DNA of 64,000 nt from Reticulitermes speratus (lineage: Eukaryota; Arthropoda; Insecta; Blattodea; Rhinotermitidae): assembly GCA_021186555.1 (NCBI GenBank), contig JAJKFL010000010.1, forward strand, positions 1,612,001 to 1,676,000. Reading direction: 5' to 3'. A program made the translations under genes and the position numbers. The stretch's first letter is position 1; each line of letters starts with the position of its first letter. Shown one piece after another: positions 10,755 through 25,100 of the stretch. The notes beneath the pieces are model-generated. The model worked only from the letters and a program-made list of their open reading frames with translations. It ran no database searches and was not told the origin of the DNA.

Positions 10755-11365
10755 GACAAAAAGTAATCATTGGATTACTGCAGATATACGAATATTATCA
10801 AGCGCAAGAAATTGCTATACATCCTTAGTAAATACAACATAAGCTCCAAATTCAAAGCCTATTATGCCCAATACTCAAAAAAATTGAGGAAAGCAATAAG
10901 AGAGGCTAAATAAATGTATTGTAATGAATTTATTATCTGCATCTACCAACAAATCAAACACAGCATGGTCTCTAATGAATAATGAACTAGCAAGAAAAAA
11001 TAAAGAGAACTTTACTCTATTAGAACTCAAACCAGGTAACAAAACTGATCCACTTACTGAAGCTGCTGACATTTTTAATGCCTATTTCTTAAACACAGCA
11101 GGTGGTCTAATTAATTCACAACTTAACTTTGACCCCGCTATTGGTTTACTTATGGAATCTTTCCCTGATGGATTTCCCGAAATTATCAATATTCCAATTA
11201 CAGATGCAGAGGTTAAATGTACAATCTTCTCTATGAAAAATAAAAAATCGAGCGGTTACAACGGCATAACCAGTAAAATTTTAAAATTAAGTGCTAATTA
11301 TATCAGTAATCCTCTCACTATAATTTTTAATAAAACACTAGCCATAGGTATTTATCCAGACTGAT
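10755..11365 (+). pseudogene. CR1/Jockey-group LINE fragment, 5' and 3' truncated
   Basis: The main open stretch, 10924-11364, contains the linker before the reverse transcriptase (A-D-I-F-N-A-Y-F-L-N) and the start of the finger domain (M-K-N-K-K-S-S-G-Y-N-G-I-T-S-K-I-L-K). It stops just after I-G-I-Y-P-D, before the palm motifs. The preceding bases (10755-10910) carry the same ORF in a broken frame. The sequence resembles the LINE at 3890-5740 but is on the opposite strand, and it lacks catalytic residues. Confidence 0.75.
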
Positions 11366-11589
11366 TAAATTACACTGAGGTTCAACTTCATTTTAGCATC
11401 ATCTTACATCAGGTGTGATGTTCCTGATGGGATTGATCTGGCTCAGGGTACTTGTAAACCCAGAATGAATGTCCATGCTGTATGTAATGTGGGAAGCATC
11501 TGTACTTGTTGGGCAGCTGCTTGCTTTGCAAGAAGGCAGTTCTGTGGACTGGATGACCAAGGAATTGTCCATCAATTTCAGGCAGGGGA

Positions 11590-11790
11590 AAAGTTTTCTC
11601 ACATCTTCAAAGCATCCAGACAACTTGTGAGGCCAGCCCAGCCTCCTATTTAGTCCATTTTCTGGGTAAAGTGACTGGGCCAGGAAGCAAACAACTTATC
11701 TCTGCCTAGAAGAATATGTGGAGCTCTATGTGCTGTACCTCCACACCCCTCTATACCCACAATGTGTTGTGCTTAATGAAACATGGAGAC
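11590..11790 (+). mobile_element. SINE family 2, decayed copy
   Basis: CCCAGCCTCCTATTTAG, TTCTGGGTAAAGTGAC and TATCTCTGCCTAG align in order with the SINE at 24870-25145 (CCCAGCCTCCTATACAATGG, GGGGTAAAGTGGCC). The head is poorly preserved. Confidence 0.55.
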
Positions 11791-11799
11791 AGCTTTACC

Positions 11800-12540
11800 T
11801 TATATGAAGTGTTTTTTTCATGTTAATGAGTTTTGTTGCTCACAGCACAAACTGTTGTATGAACATTAGGAGGTGGATTACCATTTGCAATCGTGCACCT
11901 GTTCACAGATAACAGTGACAAAATGGTGTTCCAAGTGATGAAGAATGACCATGTGGTTGTTGTCTGTGCACACTGTCATCTGGGACCTCAGTGACTTCAG
12001 ATTGAATTTGTATTTTGTATTGCAATTTGTGTTGTTGTTGTTGTTTTGTGTGTTGACTGTTGTGTAACACTGGGCAATGCTGCAGCTTTAGTGTGTTAGT
12101 GTTGTGTGTACTGTTTAGAAAATATCACCATTAGAAATGAAGGTTGTTATTCATATAATCATATTAATGGCATATGTATGTAATTTATTTCATGTGGTAA
12201 CAGTTGTGTATAATGGAGACAGTTCGACATTGTAAGTAGTTTTGAGTGTGATTGTCCTTGTGATATCATTTTAGTAGAACTTTCAGACTTCATCATATTT
12301 GGTCCTGGCCCTAAAATGTGTGTTTATACTGATAATGTTTGTAACCAGGTAGTTTTCCACATCTCGTTTCCTCAGTTTGTTCGAGAGGCAAAATATGAGA
12401 AAAGTGTACACAGTTGGTGGAAAACGAATGTGGTGTTAAATACTGCATCTTTAAAAACCATACTGAACTTCCTGTAATTCAGTTTTCCCAACGTGACATT
12501 TCCATCCATGCTTCAGTTGTTCTTTATATTCTTTCATACA
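11800..12540. other. no gene seen
   Basis: AT/GT-rich sequence with a small (TTG)n run near 12030-12050. No conserved coding or repeat signal is recognised. Confidence 0.45.
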
Positions 12541-12729
12541 GGATTGGAGGTGGTCACAGTGGTGAGAATTCATAATGCTTTCTGGGTTTTGACACCGTAT
12601 AGTCTGGTACTTCATTATGAATGTTTTGGAGGAACATTCTGGGTCTTCACAGGCAATCGGAAGATGGTGGCAGTATGTCCTGACTGAAACCTCGGTACCC
12701 ATCAGTCAGACTACACAGTCCCATAACTC

Positions 12730-13060
12730 AGAAGACTATAATTTTGAATTTAATATTTTGCATTTTCCATGCATTGTATCCTATTACAAAACAACTGAAT
12801 ACACATATTAGGCAATAAATACACCTTTTTATTTTACATTATATTTTGATGTCAGCAGAAATATGTCAGACAAAACATAATCTAAAATAATATTTCCTAA
12901 TAAGTGTATTTATTAGTTTTGTAATAATTTCAAATTTCGGTACTTTTTAGTGCTGTTATGAATGCGGTGGCGGTGAAGGAGATGGTATGGCAAATCAGGG
13001 GATGCTTTGCCGATGTCATGCTACACAGTTCCATAAGCTACCACCTAGAGCATGCTTTAC
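12730..13060 (-). repeat. inverse copy of the 5700-6105 repeat
   Basis: The reverse complement matches 5700-6105 in order: GCATTGTATC, AAAACAACTGAATAC, TTAGGCAATAAATA, the ATTTTGATGT-AGCAGAAATAT block and GGTATGGCAAA. It has a single copy of the internal unit that is duplicated at 5770-5990. It ends about 140 bases before the RMND5 start codon. Confidence 0.7.
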
Positions 13061-13194
13061 CCACAGCCAGTGAGCCATGCCGGCTACAGTAATACACGAA
13101 AGAGCCGCACTTGGCGGTGTAGTTTCACGTTTCCACGGAATTTCCAATCAGTTCAAGTTATTAATCTGTGATCGATGGTTTTGTTTGTAGAAAC

Positions 13195-16100
13195 ATGGAG
13201 TCAATTAGTGGAGTAGAAAGAGAGATTGATAAAGTGTTATCAAAATTTACTGGGATAAATGAACACGCAGACAGAGTATTACAAGATCTGTCGAGAAGCA
13301 TAGAGTCTCTTAAGAATGAATTAGACACCGGTAAGTTGCAAATAGTGACCCAAGTGACAGCTCATAACTAGGTGTCATGTAAGGTCATGTCAATACGCTA
13401 CTTCATGAATTATATTTTACGAGATTTTAGTTGAACTTCATTGTTCTTCGGCGAAAAATAGGAAGTAACACCATAATTTGCTTATTTTCCTCAGTTCCAC
13501 CTGACCAAGAATTGACAGCTGCTCAGATAGTGATACTACGACAATCAATGAACAAGATCCGAGAGACAGTACATAGAATAGCATCAGAACACCGAGATCT
13601 ACATAGCACAGTGTCCAAAGTAGGGAAAGCTATTGATAGGGTAAGTGTTTTCATATGATTTGTGTTGATGCTGAGAGTGGTGTTTACAAGCATTATAGCT
13701 TATACTTCGACTTCAGTTTGTGGTTCCGTCTGTTACATTATACATACGAAGAGGTTCTGTCAATTACTGTGTACATATGACAGTTGTCGTTAGTGAAAGA
13801 GTGCATAACATTAATTCCTTTCCAAGTTTATTTTACCTGACCTGTGTTTTTACTTTAATAGCAACTGGAAATTTAATCTGTTGGTTAACCACACAGAATT
13901 ATGATATTGAACTGCGGAAGGAGTACTAGCTCATATATCAAATTCTTGCAGGTGTTAAATAACACTGTTCTAGAAATGTGTTTATTATTAACACAGTCAA
14001 GATACTTACACAATGTGAATTTTTACTGTCATGTTATGTGCATATCTTCATAACATGGTATTAAAATGACAAGTCTCTGTGCTTAATTTAAGTACCCTGC
14101 CATGAAAGACCTGTGGGAGTGTGAGATAATTCTGGATACATTCATAACCTTGACACTAGATAGTAGTGAGTGGTCAGCTTCAAGTCCTGGTTGCATTATC
14201 CCTGTGGACAGGGTTACGGTACCCATTGTACAGACTGGACCCCAGAGCTAGTCTGGATGCAGTGGCAAAGAAAAAAATTCATGCCTCTGCCAGGAGTGAG
14301 TAAGTAGAGTCAAGTAGTATTGTTTTTAATTTGTGATTGGGAGGTACCCAGACTAAATCTCAGTCAGAATGCTTCATCCTGGCTGAGGGTCATATGATTT
14401 TACTCATTATTTCCAGACATATGTCAGGATAGTAGCTCAGCTGAGTCAGTGACTGCTTCCTTCTACTTTCTCTCCAGTTCGTCATTCACTAAACCTCCAC
14501 AATTTAATACTATACAGGATGTGTCTAAAATGCTTGAACAAATTTCAGGAGATTCTTCACACCAAAACCAAAAAGTATGTATCAATACATGTTTGTAAAC
14601 GCTTAGTTTTCAAGGTACAACCACCATGTTCACCCAGCCTCAGTCCTTTAGATTTTTATCTGTGGGGACACCCAAAATACTTAGTGTATGCAGCTCCAAT
14701 GGAAAATGAAGAGACACTTCACCAATGGCATTTTTATGCCTGTAAAACCATTTGGCACCGCCCCAGACCTTTGAAAGTGTACAACAGTCCATGATCAGAT
14801 GTGTCCATGTGTGCATTGATTTAGTTGGAGGACATTTTAAGCATTTGTTGTGAATTGTGACTTCATCAACAATAAGAACTGAACAGTTTATTAAAGTGGG
14901 AATGTGTATTGTAATCGTTTTATGTCAGTTGTAAGTAAAATGTGTATTGCATTGTTAAGGTATTAATTGTTGGGTATAATCATTCAATTAAACTCCAAAA
15001 CCAGTAATTTCTGGACATATATTTATGTGAACTTTTTTCTTTGTTTTGCTGTGCAGAAGTAACGGAAGTTTTCCAAGCATTTTAGGTACACCCTGTATGG
15101 TTGTGAGCTACTGACAGCATTGTTAAATGAACGTGATTTCCCTGATTATCTCAATATACCTTCCACGGATGATAAGTTACTCATGGCGTGCCGAGAGTTT
15201 GAGTATGTAACTTAACTTTTTACTGTATGTGGCACTCGGTACTTGTTAAGAACTAGCCCTAAGTTTGAGTTATTTTTGCCTTCACAGTCTTTTGTAGCAG
15301 ATTTTGCCTCAACAAGTCGGGAAGATGTGTTTTCTGCACCAGATAAAGTACAACTGTTAAATCAAGTGATATGTCAGCACTTCTACAGACAGGGGATGCT
15401 GGATATAGCAGATGAACTGGCTCAGGTAAATGCTGCTGCTTGTACCCATTATCATGGGATATGTCCATAGTACCAGATTTGAGGTTCTAAAATTGGTGTT
15501 GCTGAGGATGTAATGTTGTGTCGTTGGGCGAGCTGCCTTCTCGGACTTCTTAACATCTGAAGATAAAGGCACCACAATCCTTCAAAATGTCACGAACTAC
15601 TCACCCAACAACACAGCATCACAGTCCAGAAGAACCTGAATCCTGGGTTGTTCTTCTTTGCTTGTTTAAAAAACTGCTGTAAAATAATTGTTCTCACATT
15701 GAAAATATGACCTTATGCAGGCAAAGCAGTTATAATTTGATCATAATTATAAGATCTTTTCCCACCGCTTATTTTAAACCCTTAACTCTGATGCATTCTG
15801 TTTTGTTAGCCATAACTTGTATGTTACATTATAATACCAGTGCATATTCACTTGTAATGTTGTTTAATTCATGATTTATACAGGAGGCTGGATTAAAAAT
15901 GGAAGATGGAGGTAAGGAGCCTTTCTCAGAACTTAACAGAATCCTTGACTCACTCAAGCAGAGAGATCTTGGCCCGGCTCTGGAGTGGGCTCGGTCACAT
16001 CGAGAGAGTCTGGACACACAGGTGAAGAAACTCATGTCTGCAGCCATAATACCGCAGATCATTCGGAATGTCTGTGTTTGTGCACACTGTTACGCCTGTA

Positions 16101-19100
16101 TTGATTTCACTCGTATGACATTTTCTTCACTTTCTGGCATCATGAATCAAATCACTTTTGACTTTTGACATGCCATTCCATTTTCTTCCAGTATTTCTTG
16201 GGCATCAATAACAATTTCTTGTGGAATGTTGTCACTGGGCATTGCTTTTCTCACACTGGGGGCAGTTCTGTGCCATCAGTGCAACATGCTAAAACAGAAG
16301 TTTAATGTGTTTTCTTATGGCCAGAAATATTAATTGTGATTGATTTAATGCATGCAGTCTTGTTTGATGGAACATCGAAACTCAGAGGAACTGGATCAAT
16401 GTTGCCAGTCTAACTAAGCTCAAAACACGATTTCATCCTAGCAACAATCACAAAATCACTGTTGTGTACTTGGCTGGCATTTTTTTGTGTTATGCTGTTT
16501 TAAGTACACATGTGTAGTCTGTGGCATTGCATAAATCTGTAGCACAAAGAATGTGTCACAGCAAAATCAGTGACGCTGTGTACGACCAGCCATCTTCTTG
16601 CTTTGTGTAGACACAGAAACACTGTTGTTTCTGTGGTCTGTTATCCAGTTTTTCACCTCAACTTCTAGATCAGGCCATTTTGCAGTATGTGTATGAAAAG
16701 ACTGTTTATTCTTCTCTTTGATAGTAGCTGTGAAGAACATCAGACCATGGTTTCTATATTTATAATTCCTTGCAACGTGTACTCACAAGCAATGAATCCA
16801 ATATTTCTGTGTATTTAAGTAACCTTAAATTTAATCTATCAGGGCCAAGAACTTTTCTGTTCTTTTAGTTTTTAAATGCATATTCCATTTGTTCTCATTC
16901 TTCCTCATGTCTGGTTATAGAGTTTGATTTAGACTGCTCCATGGATTTTTACATTTTTCTTCTGTTCAGTTTTAATATGATTTATTTGAGTTGTAGAGGT
17001 TTATATAATTTTATAGACAAATTTGATGTTCCGTGTACATTGTTTTTTATTGTGCCTATAAATCTTCCCCATAATTGATAATTTCTTGATACTTTTGTTA
17101 GAAATACAGTAGAATTCCTTTAATCCAGTGCCTGATAATCCAGCACTTCTGATAGTTTGGCACATGAGGAAGGCAGTCCCAAGACCAGAAGTTCTGCCAT
17201 CCATAACTTCTGATGAGCATACTGATCGTGTGACTTTATGTTGGGTTATCTGGACCATATTGAGTGCACTGATCTATTATACTGGCATCAGAAGATCCAA
17301 AGATGAGTCAATAAGGTACTCCTGGCAAGAGGAAGCACAGAACTTTAAAGATTTGTCAGACACTTGAAATAATTAGGATCTTATGGCTTCAAACAACATT
17401 GAATCGTCAACTGTCTTTGTTATAAAGAAGTGGAAGGACTAGTTACAATTGCTTATGGCATCAAGTGAAAATGTGAAGGACCTTCGCAAGCGACAGATGT
17501 TGAAAGAGTCTAAATTAGCACAATTGGACAAGGAGTTCAAGTGCTTTACAGCAGTACATTCTGGGGGAAACCCCATGATTTGGCCTATGATAATTGAAAA
17601 AGCTGAGTTTTTTTTATAATTAAATAAAAATAACTGACAAATGCTTATTCTCTGCGGGCTGGCTGTGAAATTACTTGCAGGAACTAAGGGTCAGTATGTG
17701 TACCGTCTGATAGTCTGGAATGTTTGATAATCCACCACCTGTCTGGTCCCACGGGTGCTGGATGAAAGGAATTTTGTTGTATTTCTTTTTCTTTTGTAGT
17801 TACTTTCTGCTTCTGTTCTCTACGTTTTTTGTTCATCACATTTCATTTATCTTTGTTTCATATTCTTAATGTTTGTTATTTTCTTTCTGCATAAGGTCTC
17901 ATATGGAGCCTTTTTAGGCATGTTTGCATACTCATGATGAGCATCTGTTACCTTCGTTATGTCCATCCATCTGTATGTGTGTCTGTCCATCTGCATGTAT
18001 CAACGCAGCTCCCATGGGACACATTTCCATGAAATTTGATATTGGGGACGTCTGTGAAAATATGTCAAAAACCTCAATTTTGGTTAAAATTGAGCAAAAC
18101 ACCAGGCACCTACATAAAGACCTAATATGTTTTATTGTTGTCAGTAACCTAAAATTGCCATACAAGTGCTCCATTTGAATGAAATATTATCAGGCTGTTA
18201 GGATAACCATGGAGGTATAAACATAACGCAAATGTGCCACAATGTTGCATTGTGTGTATGTCGTCTGTCTTGTGATCATTTCTGTTACTTTTTCTTAGTA
18301 TCATTCCTTTTCATTTCATGGTTATTTTCTGCTTCTTTTGCTCTTTTTTTCTGTATATTATCTAGTTAATTGACATGTTTTTCTTTCATGGCATTCAGTA
18401 TTTCTGCGTTCTATATTTTAATCTTCTTTCTCTTTTATATTTTCTTTTTACAATACCTTGTGTGCAGCCTTTTTTTATCATTTTTGTTAGATTTCTCTAT
18501 TCTTCATCAGCAGGATATATATATATAATTTGTCATTCATTCTTCTTACAATCTTCTAGACAGGCTGGGATCCAGTCACAGCCGTATGAATGTACGGTTG
18601 GGGAATTTAAGACTTTCCATAATTCAGTGCTGTACAACTGTCCTAAGTATAAAGTACCCTAATTGCATACAGGCAGTTAAATGTTGCCCTATAGAATGTA
18701 GTTTTGCCTCAACATTGACAAGTTTTAGTGATCAAACATTCAACGAAGATTGAACAGATTCTGATGAATGTTGTTTTCGCTGGCAGCTGGCAGGATTTTC
18801 AACTGCCAGACTTGTAAGCTCAAATATTTGTCCTTTGCTGTGTGCCAGTGTATTTTAGTGCTTTTATATGATGTACTTCCCCCCCCCCCCCCCCCCCCCC
18901 TGCATTTTGGCTTCCAAATGCAGTTTGTCTCCAACAGTGAAGTTGGCAAGGCATGGGAAGACATTTATGGAGAGGTGTATGAACTGTGCCTGGAGTAAGC
19001 TTTGACCTGAGTGTGTTCATAATTTTAAAGTTTTCAAAGACGATATACTTTTGTTAATAGCAATATAGTATACGCATTTGTTATTTATTTGTACCGCATT

Positions 19101-22100
19101 ACTTATTTTCGTTATGTTTCTATGACATGTATATTGATAAGAAACAGTGATGTGCATAATAAACCGAGCTGCATAATGGTGATGTAAGGGGTAGGCTAGA
19201 AACACTGGGGAACATCGAGTGTTAGTTATTTTAATTAATTCTTGTGGGGAATAAGTGCTCTGTTCTGGGTTGTTTCACTCTACTTTGTGATTTTCAGGAA
19301 TGCAACCCCAATGTTAAACAAGAACCTGTGTGTGTGTCTTGTGTCATACATATTTACATCTTGCTTTACAGAACTCATCTTTAGAATTTAAGCTGCATCG
19401 CCTGCAGTTCATCGACTTGATACAGCGAGGGCATGCCGGCCAAGCTGAAGCCATTCATTATGCACGTACCCATTCCAGCAGTTTATTAATAAGCATGAGA
19501 AAGGTAACTAAGATTTCTTGTTTAAGAAAATAATTTTGCAGTTTAATGTTGGAGTAGATATGTCAAGTTAGACAGGTGTAGTGTACATGAACAGGTTATT
19601 ATGTCTGAAGCCAAGTAGCCATTTACTCAACTGTGTATTTTTTAGAGATTCAGAGTCTAATGGGGATGTTCCTGTACCTACCACATGGAATCAGTTCCTC
19701 CCCATATAGTCACTTGCTGGACCCAAACCTGTGGGTCGAGATTTATGATGTGTTTACTCGTGATGCCTGCTCACTGCTGGGACTGAGTGTGGATAGTCCA
19801 CTATCTGTATGGTGAGTTTGTGACATGTAGTCACATATATACACATTTCATGACTTTCAGCTTTAAAGTTGGATTATGCTAAATTATACTTATTATTATT
19901 ATTTAGTTACATTCTGTTTGATTTTGTTTGCTCAACATTGTATGTAATGTTAATGCAAATGTTACATAACTTTTTAATTCATGTCAGTGTTATATTTGGT
20001 TGTATCATTGTGGGACTTGAACATCACCTCCAGCATGTGTTGCAGTGAGCTGTTGCCTGTTTGAAACTGCATCATCACTCCAGTCAATGTGTGACATAGT
20101 AACAGAAGTTTCACCTGTGCACACTGTGGTATGACCTCTGTTCTTGTATTCCAAATGTGTATTAAATAGGATATTGTCTGTGCCGTGAAGTACTGCTTCA
20201 TTAGAGTTGTCTACTTACTCTTTGTCCCTTCTGTTAAAATTCAGGGTTGTTAAAGAAGTTTTCATACAGAAGGTACAAATGTTCCAGGACGTGACGCTGT
20301 GTCATTGGACAAGTAGTTCCTGATGTTTCAAATGATCATAATGTCTCCATCTTCAGGGTCAGCAGTTAAAGTCGTGGACTACTTGTCCAAGGACGTGGTG
20401 TAACGTGCCAGAAGACTTGAATCTTCAGGAATGCTGCTGTAAGAGCTTCAAATCGTGCAAGTTTTCTTGCAGTTGAAATACTTCCTTTGAAATCTATTGC
20501 TTGTTTTATAATTTGATATGTAGAACTTGTTCACTGTATTGTGAAATACAGATTCACTGGAAATGTCCAGGTTTGCCTTCATGTATTTTGTCAAACCCTC
20601 ACATTGAGGCAGTGCGAATAGTTGAAGCACCAAATTCACTGTCGTCATATTCTTCGGTAATTCACCAGACTAACATATCTGATAACCATTTCTGTCAGCT
20701 CCTGTTTTCTGAGATGAATAAGTGGTTAGCTACTGGCCTTCCTGCAAGATTTGAGGTTCTCACAGTGGTGTTACTGATGATTGAAGTCTTCTTGAAAAGG
20801 ATGGTGTGTCATTGGGTATTTTTTTATTTTTCAAAGGACTCTAGTGCCATCATTGTCAGGGTCAGGCAGTCTGGGAGTTTTACCCAGAAGATGGAGGCCT
20901 TATGATCCTTTGCAACATTGGAAACCATTCCCTAACTGCAGCATTATATCACAGAGGAATTTTCAATTACAGTGCTGTGAAAACCTCAAAACTTGCCTGT
21001 TAACTGGATGTCTAGAATTCAGTTTCCAGGAAGAACAAGTACCTTTCTCTATATGACTACATCCACTGTGACTGTAAGTTCCACCCAGGCTCAGGCTCAT
21101 AGATGGTGGGTACTGGAGTCTTCCTTGGCAGTAATGTGGCAAGAACTGGAAGCTCACCACACACCTTTATCAAATGCTGGGCTCTGTATAGGTCATCTCT
21201 TAGTTCGTGGCTGGTAAAGAACCTAGCATAGCAGGTGGACAGGTCTACTCTCTGCATTAGGTGGTAAGGACAGGGTATTTGTTTTGTTTCCTTCGTGAAT
21301 CCGGTATCACTATCACTGTACAAGTGATGTACTCCTAGACTCTCGCTTGACAATTTCACCCACCAGGAACAAAGAAATGACCTGTAATGTGTGGAGGTTT
21401 TTTCTCCACCTTGTGTATGTGTACTTGTGGCAGGGTGCTAACACACAGCAACAGATATCCTCCTTGCCTTTTCTTACTTGACAGGGGTGCATTATGTCTG
21501 AGTGATAATATTTGCTTTTACAGTATAAACGCAGGCTGCACAGCATTACCAGCACTGTTAAACATAAAACAGGTGATGCAGCAGCGGCAGGTAACAGGAA
21601 TCTGGAATGGAAAGGATGAACTGCCGGTAAGAAACATTAGTACATTGTTTACAGCAGGGAACCGTGATGGTGACTGTGATGACAACAATGACAGCAGTGA
21701 TGATGATAATGAATGATTTTGTGTGTGTGTTTGTGTGTGTTTAATGATGCTCTTCAATGCTAAGATTATATAACATTGGTGATGGAGGAATGAATGAGTA
21801 TGGAACACTGGTGGAATGATATTGACAGGGGAAAACTGAAGTACTGGGAGAAAAACATCATACAGCGTCAGTGGTAGATGTATGAATGAGTATGGAGCAA
21901 TGGTGGAATGATACTGACAGGGGAAAACTGAAGTACTGGGAGAAAAACATTATACAGCATTGGTGGTAGATGAATGAATGAGTATGGAGCATTGGTGGAA
22001 TGATACTGACTTGGGAAAACTGAAGTACTGGGAGAAAAACATCATACAGCGTCAGTGGTAGATGTATGAATGAGTATGGAGCAATGGTGGAATGATACTG

Positions 22101-25100
22101 ACAGGGGAAAACTGAAGTACTGGGAGAAAAACATTATACAGGATTGGTGGTAGATGAATGAATGAGTATGGAGCATTGGTGGAATGATATTGACAGGGGA
22201 AAACTGAAGTACTGGGAGAAAAACATCATACAGCGTCAGTGGTAGATGTATGAATGAGTATGGAGCAATGGTGGAATGATACTGACAGGGGAAAACTGAA
22301 GTACTGGGAGAAAAACATTATACAGCATTGGTGGTAGATGAATGAATGAGTATGGAGCATTGGTGGAATGATACTGACTTGGGAAAACTGAAGTACTGGG
22401 AGAAAAACATCATACAGCGTCAGTGGTAGATGTATGAATGAGTATGGAGCAATGGTGGAATGATACTGACAGGGGAAAACTGAAGTACTGGGAGAAAAAC
22501 ATTATACAGCATTGGTGGTAGATGAATGAATGAGTATGGAGCATTGGTGGAATGATACTGACTTGGGAAAACTGAAGTACTGGGAGAAAAACATTATACA
22601 GCATCGGTGGTAGATGAATGAATGAGTATGGAACATTGGTGGAATGATACTGACAGGGGAAAACTGAAGTACCGGGAGTAAAACATACAGTGTTGGTGGT
22701 AGATGAATGAATGAGTATGGAGCACTGGTGGAATGATACTGACAGGGGAAAACTGAAGTACTGGGAGAAAAACATTATACAGCGTCAGTGGTAGATGCGT
22801 CAATGAGTATGGAGCATTGGTGGAATGATACTGACAGGGGAAAACTGAAGTACTGGGAGAAAAACATTATACAGCGTCAGTGGTAGATGAATGAATGAGT
22901 ATGGAGCAATGGTGGAATGATACTGACAGGGGAAAACTGAAGTACTGGGAGAAAAACATTATACAGCGTCAGTGGTAGACGCATCAATGAGTATGGAGCA
23001 TTGGTGGAATGCTACTGACAGGGGAAAACTGAAGTACTGGGAGAAAAACATTATACAGCATCAGTGGTAGATGAATGAATGAGTATGGAGCAATGGTGGA
23101 ATGATACTGACAGGGGAAAACTGAAGTACTGAGAGAAAAACATTATACAGTGTTGGTGGTGGATGAATGGATGAGTATGGAGCATTGGTGAAATGATACT
23201 GATGGGAAAACCAAAGTACTCAGAGAAAAATCTGTCCCATACCCACTTTGTCCACCACAAATTTGACGTGGACTGACTGACGGGATTGAACGTGGACCTC
23301 TGTGGTGAGAGGCCGGAGACTGACTGCCTTAACCATGGTATGGCCATGATGACAGTGATGAGTGAGTTGTCAGTGACCAACCGACTGACTGCCCAGTTGA
23401 TTAACATGTACAGCTGAATTTAAAACAAACTTCTTAGAATCTGTATTCTAAAGATTAAAAAACTCAGTAAATATTTTGTTGATTATTCTGACTCACATGG
23501 TTTTGATAAACATCTTTGAGCACATAAATCTGTTGTTGACACAGCTAACAAACAGTACGTTTATTCTCACAAAAATTATCTTAAATTTCTACAGTTTTTG
23601 AATACCCATTATTGTATGAAATTTCAGAACCATATGTAAAATTATTTTGTGTTGTTGTTGTCCTGTTTGCATTACATTTTTTGATGAGAATTATACTGTA
23701 GAAACATGGGGTGGCTTCTAATGACATGTTAGTTGTACACTGTATAGTGTCTAGCCTATGGGCTGGACTTGCCAGAATTCTTCTCCCAGCAAAGGTAAGG
23801 GAATTTTATCTCGGCAAAATGCCATGACTTGCTCTGGGGCCTACCCAGCTTTCTGATCAATGAGTACTTTGGGCTCTGTCCATGGACATGATGTGGCTGG
23901 GGTGTGAAGCTGACCAATCACCTCCACCTAGTGCCGCAGTTAAGAATGAGTGAAGATATACCTCATCTCACCCTGTATGGCTTGTTGGCATGCATGGGGA
24001 CGTTACATTCACCTTTACCATTGTATATTGATTATTAAACAACTACAGCCCACACAGTAGAATTGTGAATGTGTAAGCATTCTGACAAAATTAGGCACAT
24101 TGCATGACTTCCAAAAGAAGCTGCCTTCCATTAATAATTTGCTTTTACATATTTTGTTGCAGATTGAGATAGACCTGGGCAGGACAGGCGGTACCACTCC
24201 ATGTTTGCCTGTCCTATACTGAGACAGCAGAGTACTGAATCAAACCCTCCTATGCGACTTATCTGTGGTCATGTGATCTCACGTGACGCTCTTAACAAAC
24301 TCAGCAATGGCAATAAGTGAGTTATTTATACTCTTGAGGCAAGCAGTTGCTATAGATAGTGACAATGTTTATACAGTGGAACCTCGGTTATCCGAACTTC
24401 GCTTAACCGAAATGCCTGTCAGGCGCTGTGATTCCCAGAACTGCCTGCCGCGAGCCACCTCTGAGCCTCTTCCCATCAGTTTCCTGTGAAAAGTTGATGG
24501 GTGCAGATTGTATCTGTAAATATCATACACTTTCTTGTGCCATAAATTTTATTAACATAAGACGTGTTTCTGAATAAATGTTATTTTTATTGCACCTTAT
24601 CACGTCAAGCTGAATTTCCGAATTGTCTGAAATTTTTCATATCCAAAATTGGGTCCGCCCCCTTTATTTTGGATAATCGAGGGTCTACTGTATAATGAAT
24701 GAGGAATTGTCTTTTTAATTGTGTAGTATTTCACTGAATAATTCACACACCCCAACTGCTTTATAATTAAGAAAAATAAATAATTTTATGTCATTATTCT
24801 ATTATATTCTAGCATTACGCTATAAAATATCAAGCAATGTTATTGTACTGTATGTTATTGTCAAATATGGGCCGGGATTGCTCAGAAGGTATAGTGACTC
24901 GTTACGGGCTGGACAGTCTGGGGATCAAATCCCAGTGGGGATGAGATTTTTCACACCCGTCCAGACTGGCCCTGGCGCCCACCCAGCCTCCTATACAATG
25001 GGTTCTGGGTCATTTCCGGGGTAAAGTGGCCAGGGCAGGGCGTTAACCACCTATTCCTATCTAGCAGCAAGGTTAAAGAATGAGTAGAGCTATACCTCTG

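Noticed and set aside
18740..18998. Poly-Pro/poly-Gly frames around 18880
   Set aside because: They are produced by a poly-C run in an intron of RMND5.
22410..23407. Long minus-strand open frames rich in Phe/Ser (about 120 codons)
   Set aside because: They lie entirely on the 92-bp minisatellite. The unit is not a multiple of three, and the frames simply reflect a stop-poor repeat.
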